NCBI RefSeq assembly: GCF_016545825.1
Contig: NC_052621.1
Location: 23,462,940-23,526,939 of the forward strand
DNA: 64,000 nt
Direction of reading: 5' to 3'
Source: Eucalyptus grandis
Taxonomy: Eukaryota > Streptophyta > Magnoliopsida > Myrtales > Myrtaceae
The notes under the pieces: generated by a model
What the model saw: only the letters and a program-made list of their open reading frames with translations
The model's database searches: none
Told to the model about the DNA's origin: nothing
Translations under genes and position numbers: made by a program
In this document: one piece after another, positions 11,197 to 22,524 of the stretch
Position numbering within the stretch: the first letter of the stretch is position 1
Layout of the letters: every line of letters begins with the position of its first letter

Positions 11197-13796
11197 CAAG
11201 GAGGGTGTATTGTTTTGGGCAGAGTCCCCTGAAGTAAAGTGTGCTTTGTGAGAATTTCTCCATGGCTTTCTAAATCCCTCTTCTTCTCCAGCCTGGTAGG
11301 ATCCTTCAAGAAATGCAGCTTGGGTAGGTTAGAAACGTTTCCATCCTGGCATCTCTGGGTGTCTCTAGGCTCTGAACTAAAGGGCTGAGTGGTTTCCTGC
11401 TAAAAGGCTGTCCCTGAAGGGCTTGAACTGTGTTGTTCGCCTACTGTGGGATGCATACATGCAGGAAATTTACTCTCATTCCCTGGTTCTAAGTCTAGGT
11501 CCATCCATGGAAAAATGTCAGGCTCACCATTTTAATTGAAGCATTTGAGTGCAATGCACGATGCCCTAGGTCATATTTGAGTGATCATGTGATAGTTAAG
11601 AGAAATCGTCTCGAACTGTTAAGCTGGACGTTATCCCTATTCGAGACACCCCCGGACAACGGGAAGCCGGTCGCAGTAGATTTTAGACCCTATGCTCTTT
11701 CGGGAAAGCCGTCTGATAAAGAGACGTGCCGTGCTCAATGGGGTGAGACGATGCCTGGCAATGCCAGAAGACCGCCAAACAGAGAGTAGGCCGTGCTATA
11801 TGCCGAGATCAAAACTAGGAACGCATGATTAATTGAGTGTGGCGTTCTAATTGTTGGAGCTTATTTGTTGCCAATGTTTTCATTATGTCTGAGTTATAAA
11901 TTGTATTGACCTGCAGGATGGATCTGAGACGAGGTAAGTCTCCTTGGTAGTGTGATTATGTGATTAGGATGCTCCTGGGCGTATTTTCCTCCTAATCGGG
12001 GTTTAGCGTGCTAACTCGCTGAGATTATATCTCACCCCATCGTGGGCTTTAATTTTCAGGGTCGTTGAGTGGAAGATCTGGAGCTGAGAGGAGGTGATAG
12101 GAAGTGTAGGTCAGTTAGGACAGCTTCTTTTTGGAAGGCTAGTCTTTTGAAGTCTTTTGGCTATAGACTTTTGTGTATGACTTAGTGTGAATATAAAAAC
12201 ATGTTTGTTTGTGAATCTGTTTTCCTGCTTTTCTATCCCGAGATGATTATTGTCAGGGGATTTATAATCCGCTTCCGCATGTGCAATAAAACAAATAAAG
12301 CGTCAACGACTAATCCTGGGAAGTCGCAAATTTTATCGACTAGAGAAGGATGGGCACGCGGGTTCGGGACGTGACAGAGATTATCAAACTCAGAGACAAA
12401 ATATGAAAGAAAGTCTAGAATCCTATCGGCTGGTTACTGACTAGGAGTCCCATCTCCATTTGGCTCCCCGGCATAGTCTTCAAGAGGAGGGCTTCGGCCG
12501 GCTCCGCTTTTGCCTCGGGCCGGACTTTCACTGCGGCTTCGGGAACCATTGATAGGCGGGGATCGTGAGTATGACCTCTCCCAACTGGGACGTGGGGAGT
12601 ATGACTTCTCTTGGCCGTGCCTTTTCTCTTGAGGCGAAGCAGATCTGACCCTAAAAAAATGCATCACATCATACAACAAAAACACGCAAAAGCTTTGGAA
12701 CTCGATAATATCACTGCATAAACCAAAATTTTAGAATTTTACAGAGAGATGTATCAACTAAAATCTCTAGCAACTGGACGCAACTGGATAGATAATGAGA
12801 TTTCCCAAAAAACAATGATTACAACATACCAAGAACAAATTTCTTGCACAAGTTCAAAACCTCACCAAATGCTAATAAAATGCATATCGTCAGATATTGA
12901 CTCAAAGTCATCAGGAGTTATTATACCACAGCACACAACTTATGCCAAAAAAGTTCGCACACATGTTGAATGATCCAACATAGCCCAAGTACCAGAAAAA
13001 GAAAAATAATAATAAATTGCCACAAACTACATCTTGATGAGAGCAAAACCATACTCACTAGATCCGGCTCGAGTCTACTGAGGTGATGATGTTTATAGGG
13101 AAGGTCCCATAGAAAAATAGCTTTACAACAGGATGAAAGAGTTACAGAAAAGCCCAGAGAGCATTAGCCATTGCATGCCTTCTTATTTATTTGCCTTATT
13201 CAACAAACTATATGGTTTTGTTTTTTTCCCCTTCCCTAAATCAACTTAGGGAGGAAATAGAACCTACAGCAAGAAACAAGAAATCAAAGCAGGTCACATA
13301 CCTTAAGTACCTTCTTTTCGTGGGAGGGGGAGGGGAGTAATAATCACGACTACGGGACCGAGATCTTGCATGGCGAGGAGGTGGAGACCAGGAATATCCC
13401 ACCAGAGACTGTCTTCGATCACTTCGCCCCGCTGCATAGAATCAGGAGAATCAAATCCATTTTTTTTTTTTAAAGAAAAAGTAATGCACACTTTTTCTTA
13501 AAAAGAAATTAAAAAAAAATCACCAAGAACAGACTCCAGTAGGTTCCTATATTTAATTTATCAATTATTAACTCCAAGCAGATGCGGACAGTGTTCTGCC
13601 AAACCTGATTCTCTTCCACCTCATCCTATAACTTATTAACACAGGGATACAACCATTCATTCATGACGATGCCCTCCGCTGTACATATGATTCCATTTCA
13701 GGATTTCTTCCCAACCTCCTCCAAAGAATAATAAACCCTTTCCAAATGTTTCCACCAATGTACTACAGAACAGATGATCAACTAAGCATATGCATG

Positions 13797-14234
13797 TGTC
13801 ACGGGCCGATCGATTTGCTCTCGATCACTCATTGGCTTACCCGTGCGGCTTTAAGGTTTTACCCCTAAGTAGCCTTTCAACACTCGACTCACAAGGGACT
13901 TTGTAGAGAGAGAAACTTCTTAAAGAGAGAAGCTCTGCTTTTCATATAACTTGTGAATGAGAATACAATGAGGGAGGAGACCCCTTTATATACAAGTATA
14001 AGGCAAACCGTATCCGTAGATCTAACGGTGGAGATTGCACCTCCCCATCTACCAACTACCAGCATTAATTACACAACTACCAGCTACTCGCATTTATAGA
14101 GTATGCGTACAAATACAGTATCGCCCGCCCCCAGGAGAATACTCTGAGTCTCGGGGGTATAAGCCGAGGGTCTTTAATGTGTCACGCCCGTGTTCGAGAA
14201 ACCTCTTGGACATGCTTTCTTTCGGGCCATGACA
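13797..14234 (-). repeat. 3' LTR of the chromovirus
   Basis: Left LTR in window coordinates; because the element is on the minus strand this is its 3' LTR. It starts TGTCACGGG and ends CATGACA. The polypurine tract (read on the minus strand AGGTGGGGGAGAA) is directly next to it at 14235-14247. Confidence 0.9.
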
Positions 14235-14269
14235 TTCTCCCCCACCTAATCAGGCGACGTCCTTGTCGC

Positions 14270-16249
14270 GTCTTCAGCATGAAAGGCTTCAATCTCTCTT
14301 GAATTGCCAAAGACTCTCCTCGGGCTCCCAACTGGCTTTGCTCTCCGGAAGACCCTTCCATCGGATTAGATATTCTCGCTTGGGCGCGCAATACCGCTTC
14401 CGTATGATTTGATCCGCATGCTCTCGACCTTTCGATCATACAAGGTTTTTGCCCCGAGTGGCGCCTGATGAGACTCCCCACGATCCGGATCTTCCTCATC
14501 AACTTGGAAAGGTTTGAGCATACTTACGTGGAACACCGGATGCACCTTGAGTTTTGGTGGTAGCTCCAGCTTGTATGCAACTTTCTCGATCCGTTGCAGC
14601 ACACGAAATGGCCCCTCGTAGCGACGGATCAACCCCTTGTGCACGCCCTTGTAGCGAAGGACCGCGTGTAGCTTGGCCAACACTTGGTCTCTCACTTGGA
14701 ACTCCACGTGCCGTCGCTTCTTGTCCGCCCATTTCTTCATGCGCTTGGAGGCTTTGTGTAGACACGCCCGTGCCAAGTCCGCTTGTTCTTGCATATTCTT
14801 GGCGAACTTGTACGTAGGCGGACTACTCCCCCGGTAACCTGAAGCGATAGTGCTTGGGGTGTTCGGTTGCTGCCTGGTTGCAACCTCGAACGGACTCTGG
14901 CCAGTCGACTCACTCCGCTGCAAGTTGTAGGAGAGCTGGGCTACGTCGATCAACTTCGCCCAATTCGCTTGCGTCGTGCTCACATAGTGCCGGAGGTAGA
15001 TCTCCAAGAGAGCATTGACCCGCTCCGTCTGACCGTCGGTTTGGGGATGCAAACTTGTGGACATGTTCAACTCCGACCCCAGCAGCTTGAACAACTCGGA
15101 CCAGAAGCGTCCCGTGAAGTGGGGATCCCGATCGCTCACGATCGTTTGTGGCACTCCCCAATACTTCACCACGTGTTTCATGAATAGCTTAGCCGCCTCC
15201 TCGGCCGGGCAATCCTTTGTCGCAGGCACAAAGGTTGCATACTTTGAGAACCGGTCCACCACCACCATTAGAGTCCGACACCCTTCGGACTTTGGCAGGT
15301 TGACGATGAAGTCCATGGAAATGCTTTCCCATGGACGAGTTGGAACAGGAAGTGGCTCCAGCAAACCCGGCGACGACTGTTGCTCCAGCTTGTCTTGTTG
15401 GAAAACTAGACAAGTCTTCACATACGCTTCAACGTCATATCGCATTTGTGGCCAGTAGTAACGATCTTCGACGAGGGCCAACGTGCGGTGGATCCTTGGA
15501 TGACCTGCCCACTTCGAGTCGTGGCACTCGTGCAAGATCTCTTTCCTCAACTTCCCATGGAAAGGCACGTATAGCCGCCTTCCCTTGGTGTAGAGGAGCT
15601 CGTCCTCACACCAAAATTGTCGAGTCTTACCTTCCTTGGCATACCCGACAAGAGCTTGGGCTCTTGGATCATGCGCCAACCCCTCCTTGATACGGTCGAC
15701 CCAGGGACAGCTCGGTTGACTCATAGTGTGGCTCATTAGCTCCGTCTTCCTACTCAGCGCGTCCGCCACGAAGTTGGCCTTCCCCGGCTTGTACTCCAGC
15801 ACGTAGTCGAACTCCGCTAGGAAGTCTTGCCATCGAGCTTGCTTCAGACTCAACTTCTTTTGAGTCTGAAAGTAGCTCGTGGCCACGTTGTCCATCCTCA
15901 CGACGAACTTTGATCCCAGGATGTAATGTCTCCACGTCTGAAGGCAGTGCACCACTGCGGTCATCTCCTTCTACTGGACGGTGTAACGACGCTCGGTGTC
16001 ATTCAGCTTTCGGGACTCGAACGCCACCGGATGTCCATCCTGCATGAGAACGCCACCGATTGCATAATCCGATGCGTCCGTCTCTACCTCGTAAGGTTTG
16101 GTGTGGTTGGGCAACGCCAACACCGGCTCCTCGATCATGGCGGTCTTCAATCGGTCGAAGGCTCTTTGGCACCGATCCATCCACTCCCATGCTTTCTCCT
16201 TCTTTAGTAGGTCCGTGAGTGGCACGGTGATGCTCGAGTAACTCCGCAC
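14270..16249 (-). pseudogene. Chromovirus RNase H, integrase and chromodomain
   Basis: The RNase H part (SDYAIGGVLMQDGHPVAFES; DYVLEYKPGKANFVADALSR) is followed by the integrase. The integrase zinc finger shows the two His (CHDSKWAGHPRIHRTL) but the second Cys of the final pair is Phe (CLVF). The catalytic acidic residues are visible in SMDFIVNLP, VSDRDPHFTGRFW and LHPQTDGQTERVNALLE. The C-terminus leads to a chromodomain-like piece (YLIRWKGLPESKASWEPEE, about 14300-14390), which lies in a different frame. Such chromodomains direct integration to marked chromatin. There is a stop (Q to *) at about 15966 between the two RNase H blocks. The integrase frame 14366-15964 alone is 532 codons. Confidence 0.9.
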
Positions 16250-16255
16250 AAACCG

Positions 16256-17266
16256 TCAGTAGTAGTTGGTGAGACCCAAGAATGACCTCAACGCAGGTAC
16301 CTTCATCGGCGGCTCCCATTCGACGATTGATTGAATCTTCGCCTTGTCCATGTGCACTTGTCCACCCCCGACGATGTGCCCCAAGAACGGAACTTCTTCT
16401 TGGGCAAATGCGCACTTCTCACGCTTGACGTACAACTTGTTCTCGCACAAGGTTTGGAAGACCTGCCTTATATGTTCGACATGCTCTTCCAACGTTCGGC
16501 TATATATGACAATATCGTCTAGGTAAACCACTACAGACCTATCTAGGAAAGGGTGGAGTACCTTGTTCATCATTGTGCAAAAAGTAGTCGGAGCGTTGGT
16601 CAAGCCGAACGGCATCACCAGGAACTCGTAGGACCCATACCGCGTCACGCAGGTTGTCTTCGGCTTGTCCCCTTCAGCGATCCGAACTTGGTAGTAGCCC
16701 GATCGAAGATCCAACTTGGTAAACCACTGAGCTCCACCAAGTTGATCGAAGAGATCCGCGATGAGCGGGATCGGGTACTTGTTCTTCACAGTCAGCTTGT
16801 TCAGCGCTCGGTAGTCGATGCACATCCGGAGTGACCCATCGTGCTTCTTTTGGAACAGGACCGGCGCACCGAACGGGGCTTTTGACGGCTGTATATAACC
16901 CGCGTCGAGCAGCTCCTTGAGTTGCCTCCTCAACTCTTCCAATTCGAGCGGCGCCATACGGTAAGGCGCCATGGCAGGCGGTCGAGCATCAGGCACAAGC
17001 TCGATCCAGTGATCCACCTCTCTCTTGGGTGGCAGCTTCTTCAGCGGTTCCGAAGGCATGACATCCTTGAACGAGTCGAGGACTTGGGTTGCTTCCGTCG
17101 GGACTCCCTTCCCTTCACCCTTGTCGTCCTCAATCTTCAAGGTTGCCAGGAAGGTCACCTCGCCCCTCCTTGCTTTTTTGGTGAGTCGCATGGCCGAGAT
17201 CATCTTCCAATCACGATCCGACTCACGATGGACTGGAATCACGCATTGACTACTCTTGTCCAACAC
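16256..17266 (-). pseudogene. Chromovirus reverse transcriptase
   Basis: A 336-codon open stretch with a complete RT core: KKHDGSLRMCIDYRALNKLT, LDLRSGYYQVRIAEGDKPKT, MPFGLTNAPTTFCTMMNKVL, the catalytic VYLDDIVIYS and CAFAQEEVPFLGHIV. It stops directly after 'GLTNYY', where the family normally continues into RNase H, so a point mutation separates RT from RNase H. The enzyme would make element DNA from RNA in the cytoplasmic particle. Confidence 0.92.
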
Positions 17267-17392
17267 GCATATGCATTCGGCAAAGGGAACTACAACCGCA
17301 TGGATTCTATCTAGGAATTTGATTCCAATGACAATATCGTAGTCATCAAGTGGAATTACCTCTAGAGTTTCTTTGCCTCTCCATGACCCGAG

Positions 17393-17978
17393 TTACAGCT
17401 TGACATCCCTCGCAACACCGATCGCGGGGACTTCCTTCGAATTCATGGTCTTGAGCCAACCGGCTCCCTTCTCAACCCGTAGGTTAAGTTTCTTTGCGGC
17501 TTCCTCCAAGATGAAGATGTTGGATGCTCCCATGTCCACGAGTGCACTCATCGTGGTCACCCCGATCTTCACGTCCGCGAACATCAAGCCTTTAGGCTCC
17601 TTCGCCTTCTTGGCCTTGATCGTGCTAAGGAGTCGCAGCGATCCCAACCGTGCTTCCTCCCTAGGCTCATCCTCTTTGCAAAGAGCGGCCAGCTTGGCCT
17701 TGTTCGAGCAAACCCGCGCCATGTGCGGACCATCGCAAAAGAAACAGCTATACGAGCATACCTTCCTTTGCCCACCTCCATTTGGCCCCGCATTAGCCCA
17801 GTGAGGGTGAGGACTATTCGGCGGTCTAGCTCCAGTCGGGCGATTGTTGAATCTACCCTAATCTCCCCCACCAGTGCCTTTATCCCTTGGACGGGTGTCC
17901 GGTCGAGATGTGGAAGGTGACGCATTGTACTCCACGAGCGACTCGGCTACGGTCATGGCCGTAGTGAGATCTCCCACG
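17393..17978 (-). pseudogene. Chromovirus zinc knuckle and protease
   Basis: The nucleocapsid knuckle is a CX2CX4HX4C (CFFCDGPHMARVC) at about 17710-17750. About 70 codons later comes the protease active site, here DMGAS instead of the usual DTGAS or DSGAS, which should cripple it. The piece is cut off from gag by a stop and a frame change around 17880-17980. Confidence 0.8.
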
Positions 17979-17980
17979 TT

Positions 17981-18865
17981 CTACCGCTTTAACTCTTGCT
18001 TCGTCCATGGCTTGAGACCGCCCATGAACTGGTGAAACGCTTTGACTTCATTCATCGAGGGGATTTGGAGTAGCAACTCCGAGAACCGCTTGATGTAGTC
18101 GCGCACACCACCCTTCTGCTCGAGACGCTTCAGCTTGTCACGAGCTTCCTCCTCCGCATAAGCGGGAAAGTAGTTTCGTTGGAACTCTTCGACGAAACCA
18201 CCCCAGGTCGCGATAGGGTTCCCGCACCTATCATCTGACCGATGACGCCACCACAACAAAGCACTATCTGCTAAGTACATAGATGCAATGTTTACTCGTG
18301 TTTGGTCGTCGTTGATTCCCATGGCTTGGAAGTACCGCTCCATGTACCACAGAAAGTTGTCCACGTCCTTGGCCACCCGCGAGCCCTGGAACTCCTTTGG
18401 CTTCGGCGTGTCCACTCGTGGACCTTGCACCGTGATGACACCGTTCACTCGTGCAGCTTGTGCTTCAACGAGCTTACCCGTAAGCTCCGCGATCTCCGCG
18501 CGCATGGCCGTCATCATGGCCTCCAAGGGTTCACACCGTTGTGTGAGTTCCTCCTGCAGGGTCCCCAGCAACTCGTGGCGGAGCTCTCCCATGCCGGTCT
18601 TGAGCTCTTGCACATCTATAACCAGCTCCTCTCTTCCGGCGTCGACTCCGTCCACGGTCTGGGTCAGGTCATCGACCGATCCTTGGACATCGGTGACGAA
18701 CAACTCCAGCTTTGTCATCCGTTGTGCAAGATCCCCCATTGGATCCCTAGAACTCGAAGCACCACGGTTCTTCTTCCCCTTGGCACCACCTTTCTCGGCG
18801 TTCCGCCCACGATCAGCGCAGTTCCCACCCATTGCCAGCGCCTCATCAGATCGTGGATCAGCCAT
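17981..18865 (-). pseudogene. Chromovirus gag
   Basis: A frame of 294 codons beginning MADPRSDEALAMGGN. A coiled-coil-like N-terminal half is followed by the retrotransposon gag domain (NFLWYMERYFQAMGI; WGGFVEEFQRNYFPAYAEEE; KAFHQFMGGLKPWTKQELKR). It ends at a TAG where a Gln codon is expected, since the next codons (NVGDLTTAMTVAES) continue the domain. Gag would form the particle that packages element RNA. The start follows the primer-binding site by about 25 bases. Confidence 0.9.
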
Positions 18866-18891
18866 TGCACTTGCGATTTAATCACAAATAA

Positions 18892-18903
18892 GCTCTGATA
18901 CCA
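18892..18903 (-). promoter_or_regulatory. Primer-binding site, initiator tRNA-Met (chromovirus)
   Basis: Read on the minus strand this is TGGTATCAGAGC, complementary to the 3' end of initiator tRNA-Met. It starts two bases after the 5' LTR end. It confirms the element boundaries and its minus-strand orientation. Confidence 0.92.
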
Positions 18904-18905
18904 CT

Positions 18906-19354
18906 TGTCACGGGTTGATTGATTCGCTCTCGATCACTCCTTGGCTTACCCGTGCGGCCTTAAGGTTTTACCCCTAAGCAGCCTTTCAACACTCGACTCA
19001 TAAGGGACTTTGTAGAGAGAGAAACTTCTTAGAGAGAGAAGCTCTGCTTTTCATATAACATGTGAATGAGAATACAATGAGGGAGGAGACCCCTTTATAT
19101 ACAAGTACAAGCCAAACTGTATCCGTAGATCTCCCTTAGATCTAACGGTGGAGATTGCACCTCCCCATCTACCAACTACCAGCATTAATTACACAACTAC
19201 TAGCTACTCGCATTTATAGAGTATGCGTACAAATACAGTATCGCCCGCCCCCAGGAGAATACTCTAAGTCTCGGGGGTATAAGCCGAGGGTCTTTAATGT
19301 GTCACGCCCGTGTTCGAGAAACCTCTTGGACATGCTTTCTTTCGGGCCGTGACA
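18906..19354 (-). repeat. 5' LTR of the chromovirus
   Basis: Right LTR in window coordinates and the 5' LTR of the minus-strand element. It carries an 11-base insertion (about 'tctcccttaga' near 19130) and scattered substitutions relative to the other LTR. Confidence 0.9.
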
Positions 19355-21689
19355 CATGTCTAGGATCCTTCACAACACTGTCAACGCCCCTCTATGCCAA
19401 AATAACTCAAACAAATTATAGAAAATTCCACCACATTATATAGACGTGTGCTACTATTCACCATGCATAAATTATATAGTTATGGAGACGGAAGGCACCT
19501 TACGCGCTCCCTCGCCCTCATATCAGTAGGTTTCTTTCTATTCTCTTCTGCAAATACAACAGTCAACTCCCAACCAAGAAGCCCATATCCATCCATATGG
19601 TACTTAGCCTCCGCAGCATCTGCAGGATCTACATATTGGACGAAACCAAAACCACATGGCTCTCTGCATATAGAGAGAGAGAGAGATACAGGAAAAATTC
19701 ATAACAGGGTTCATTTGAAAAGCCAAAAAATCAAACAACATAAACAGGGAAAACCACAGCATGTAACTTGCCAGAATATCCCCGACAAGACATAAAGTCA
19801 GGATAAGCAAGTAAAAGCAAGCACTCTGGCTGCTAACCTCGCAAGTGTGAGTTTTAAGATGACTTGATATTCTTCAAGACTTGGAACATCTTCTCAATGT
19901 ATTCAAACCCAACTTCCTTCTAATCTTCACTTCCATTAACATCATCTTCAAATGAACTCTAATTACTTGATTGATCTCTTTAAAACTTTATTTTCACTGG
20001 GTAAATATCTCAACAACTTCAATAAAACACCCAACCGGTGAACAAAGGAGAACACAAAAAGCTGCCCTCTGATCCAAATTAAAGTTTGCAAAAATGAACC
20101 CTTTAGCATGCTGAGTCAATCTCCCGAAGATGATTTTACCAAAATGTAAACAGTGAAAGAAGACAAACTGAGTAAAACAATTACTAGGAAAAAAACATTT
20201 GGATCCACAAGCTCTTGAATATTTCTACAAATTTACTGTGAATAAGAATCATGTATTCAAATTCCTTGCAAATAAAATCCAAGGAGAAAATTGATTTGAA
20301 TTATTATGACACAGAAATTTTCAGATGCATGGATAAAAGACTCGTTAAGTTTTATTAAATCAGCGTCAAACATGAAACTTGTGAACTCAAAATGGAGATA
20401 AGTAGAAAAATTGTATCAGGTAGAAGCTTCCAAAGGATTCCGAAACCAAAGTCTACTACATGATAGCATTAACGTAATTGGCTTCTGTTGCTCACCCAGT
20501 GTAGTAGTCCCTGGGCAAATAAATGTCCTTAAGAGCACCAAACTTGCCCAATTGGCTTCGAAGATCTTCTGGCCTGCAATAATTAGTCAAAGGTTATAGT
20601 ATGCAACATGCCCACAAGAAACCAATATCATTTGCTTTCAAAGAAATGAATACATAGGACAGGAAGAAGAAAAAACTCAGGATATTAATTTTCTCAAGTA
20701 TGAAGTCTTCAGTTCAATTCCATTGTTTTCTTTAAAAAAGAAAAAAAGAAGTGTGAAACAGGAAGAATTATGTGTAACAATTAAATCAAACGAAGTCCTA
20801 GATATGCCTGAAAGAACCAGCCACTGACTCATGTTCGTTCAACTTTATATTCCAATATGGCAATCAAAGAATTAAGTTTAATAAAGAACATACATAATGA
20901 TCCACAAGGTCCAAGATTTTGGCAAAACAGGATGAAGGAAATGCATAAACAAATTATAAAAAAGAAAAAGAAAAACCTGCAATCATGATGAAGATTGCGA
21001 ACAAGAAGGCTAGCAGGCATATCTCTGCTGCGACCAACATAACAACCCCTTGGACTAGGGCTCCGTCCTCTCCTGCCATACCCCCTCGGGGAGATGGGGT
21101 GTAGCTCCTTCCCTCATTAGAAAGATTGATGAACCCTACACAGTACACGAATGTTTCAGTATGCACACAAAAATGTTGAGGAAATGTAAGAGCAACCAGC
21201 ATAGCATGATATCAAGGAGCTCGCCCATCTTTTGCTTTAACGAGAAATGAGAAAATTAAAGAAATAATTAAGACAACTAAATGACAGATTGACCGAATCA
21301 TAATGTTATACGAGCACTGGTAGAGGGAGTCACATATGTCATCCAAAAAAACAAGCAAATTTTCATTGTCTTAATACACCAGAGGGAAATATAGCAATAA
21401 GAACAGGGTAATCAGTTCGATTCACAACAGCCATTACACAAGATCCCAAGAACCCAAACACAAGTACCCCACTATCATATGCCAGAGCTAAAGGTACTGA
21501 ATAAGAAATCTGTACAACAGAGCCACATGAACCCGTATTCAATGTCATGACCCTCAGGGTCTTAAGTAGAATGAATCATCGATCATAAGTGATTGCGTAG
21601 AAATAAAATGACAATTACCCTCGATGTTAATGACTGTGTTAACTCATATATTCTCCATTTGCATAGAAATGTGGCCTACAGAGAATTCA

Positions 21690-22521
21690 AGGAGCTCAAT
21701 GGCTCTCACGACCCAAAACTCTAACCCTATCATAGTACCATGTGGGCACAAGCTGGTCGGACCGCCCCGCTACTCCATCACCGTCTTCGACCTGGAGATC
21801 GGGGCCTGGGACCTGCTCGACCCGGTTCTAGACTACCCAGATGAGCTGCCGCTGTTCTGCCACCTCGCGAGCTGCGATGGCGAGCTGGTGGCCCTCGGGG
21901 GGTGGGACCCAGCGACCTACGAGCCGGTGGCCAACGTCTTCGCATACGACTTCGCAGCGCGGGGGGGCGTGGCGATGCCCCGACAGGCCTCCTTCTTCGC
22001 CGTGGGCGCGCACGGCAGGCGCATCTACGTGGCCGGGGGGCACAACAAGGGCAAGAACGCGTTGAGGTCGACGTGGGCATACGACATGGGGCGGGGCAAG
22101 TGGGCGGAGCTGCCATTGATGAGCCACAGCCGGGACAAGTGCGAGGGGCGGTCCTTCTGGGTGGTTAGCGAGTATGGGATGAAGGACCAGGGCTGGTTCG
22201 AGGGGAGCGCGGAGGTGTACGACTTCCGGACCAGGTTAGTGGCGGCGGGCGGAGAGGGTGTGGCCGCCGGAGCGATGCCTGAGCTCACGTGTCGGCACGG
22301 GGAGGGACGGGCGGCTATTCGACTGGGCTGGGTCGAACCCGGTGGTCTAGGCCAAGACGTGCTGGGTCGAGCTGGGGAGGCGGACCCGGTGGCGGGGTAG
22401 AGTACGAAGGGGGCAACAAGGGTTCTACATGGCAGAGGGGCAAAACAAGAAATTGGAGAGGATCAATGTTCCCGACAAGTTCTCCGAGTTTGCGAGGACT
22501 AGGTGCCGCGTCGAAGTCTAA
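21690..22521 (+). pseudogene. Kelch-repeat F-box (KFB/KMD-like) gene fragment, unit 1
   Basis: The frame 21624-22400 carries kelch blades typical of plant kelch F-box proteins (DELPLFCHLASCDGELVALG, GGWDPATYEPVANVFAYDF, YVAGGHNKGKNALRSTWAYD). Such proteins act as substrate adaptors of SCF ubiquitin ligases. The F-box end is missing: homology starts abruptly near 21700 after unrelated sequence. Frameshifts near 22240 and 22340 break the C-terminal part, whose true end is seen in another frame (AEGQNKKLERINVPDKF.. to TAA at 22519-22521). The GC-rich composition contrasts with the AT-rich surroundings. It is therefore a 5'-truncated, frame-broken fragment on the strand opposite to the SR gene. 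Confidence 0.8.
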
Positions 22522-22524
22522 AGC

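Larger units (their letters stand above)
8015..11560 (+). other. Endogenous pararetrovirus fragment (Caulimoviridae, Florendovirus-like)
   Basis: This is a partial, decayed viral copy integrated in plant DNA. In order it holds the end of an aspartic protease (motif DTGAS near 8094-8108), a long reverse transcriptase frame, a broken RNase H, a C-terminal frame with no known function, and then a promoter-like region. The movement and capsid portions are absent, so the copy is truncated at its 5' side. The left boundary is near 8015, where similarity to the sister LTR ends. The right boundary is uncertain (11400-11800). The RT is of caulimovirid rather than gypsy type (VYIDDILLYS; LPFGLKVAPSLFQKAM) and no integrase is present, as expected for this family. 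The genus is my best guess from these motifs. Confidence 0.8.
5473..12376 (+). mobile_element. Solo LTR (about 3.5 kb, gypsy-type) split by a pararetrovirus fragment
   Basis: The insert runs from TGTGACATCC to CGTGACA and is flanked by the 5-bp target duplication gagat (5468-5472 and 12377-12381). Unit 2 has the empty site near 47387 (agagagattattaaactcag). Its left 2.5 kb and right end match the 3.49-kb element at 26798-30286, including 'tttcatcgacgcgccgatag' near 5525. There is no internal retrotransposon coding region, no primer-binding site and no second LTR, so a solo LTR is the simplest reading. The size and TGTGACAT start suggest a Tekay/Del-type chromovirus LTR; that assignment is from general knowledge only. 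The extra 3.4 kb in the middle is viral and is annotated separately. Frames between 6330 and 7125 are not recognised proteins. Confidence 0.7.
13797..19354 (-). mobile_element. Ty3/gypsy chromovirus in SR intron 3
   Basis: A full-length but defective LTR retrotransposon in the same orientation as the SR gene. It runs from TGTCACGG to CCGTGACA between catg (13793-13796) and catg (19355-19358); counting the ambiguous T gives 5 bp. Unit 2 has the empty site near 48811 (gcatgtctagg). The LTRs are 13797-14234 and 18906-19354 and differ at a fair number of positions, so the insertion is not very recent. The order gag-protease-RT-RNase H-integrase-chromodomain places it in the chromoviruses (Reina or Galadriel clade; not resolved). 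Several stops and frameshifts make it non-autonomous. Confidence 0.92.
12434..21117 (-). pseudogene. SC35-like SR splicing factor (SCL30A/SCL33 type), unit 1 copy
   Basis: This family binds exonic RNA through one RRM and recruits the spliceosome through an RS tail in the nucleus. Exon 1 is 20977-21117, exon 2 20496-20573 (PEDLRSQLGKFGALKDIYLP), exon 3 19499-19663 (GFGFVQYVDPADAAEAKYHM), exon 4 about 13302-13430 (RS repeats) and exon 5 12434-12651 (ERSYSRSPPINGSRSRSES, ending PSQ). Exon 1 lacks two single bases compared with unit 2, so the ATG frame is lost within four codons. The exon 4 acceptor region is two bases shorter than in unit 2, which also shifts the frame. The first residue of the RNP-1 octamer is Cys instead of Arg (CGFGFVQY). 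A 5.6-kb chromovirus fills intron 3. I infer a pseudogene. Confidence 0.85.

Noticed and set aside
11320..11370. tRNA-Met primer site for the pararetrovirus ('ctggcatctctgg')
   Set aside because: It matches the initiator tRNA complement too poorly to call.
14554..15690. Plus-strand frames of 87-133 codons
   Set aside because: They are antisense shadows of the chromovirus integrase on the minus strand.
18288..18898. Two plus-strand frames of about 197 codons
   Set aside because: They lie opposite the chromovirus gag and share no known domain; long antisense frames are common over GC-rich coding DNA.
13793..19358. Exact 5-bp target duplication for the chromovirus
   Set aside because: Only catg is certain; the fifth base (T) is shared with the element's first base, so 4 or 5 bp cannot be decided.
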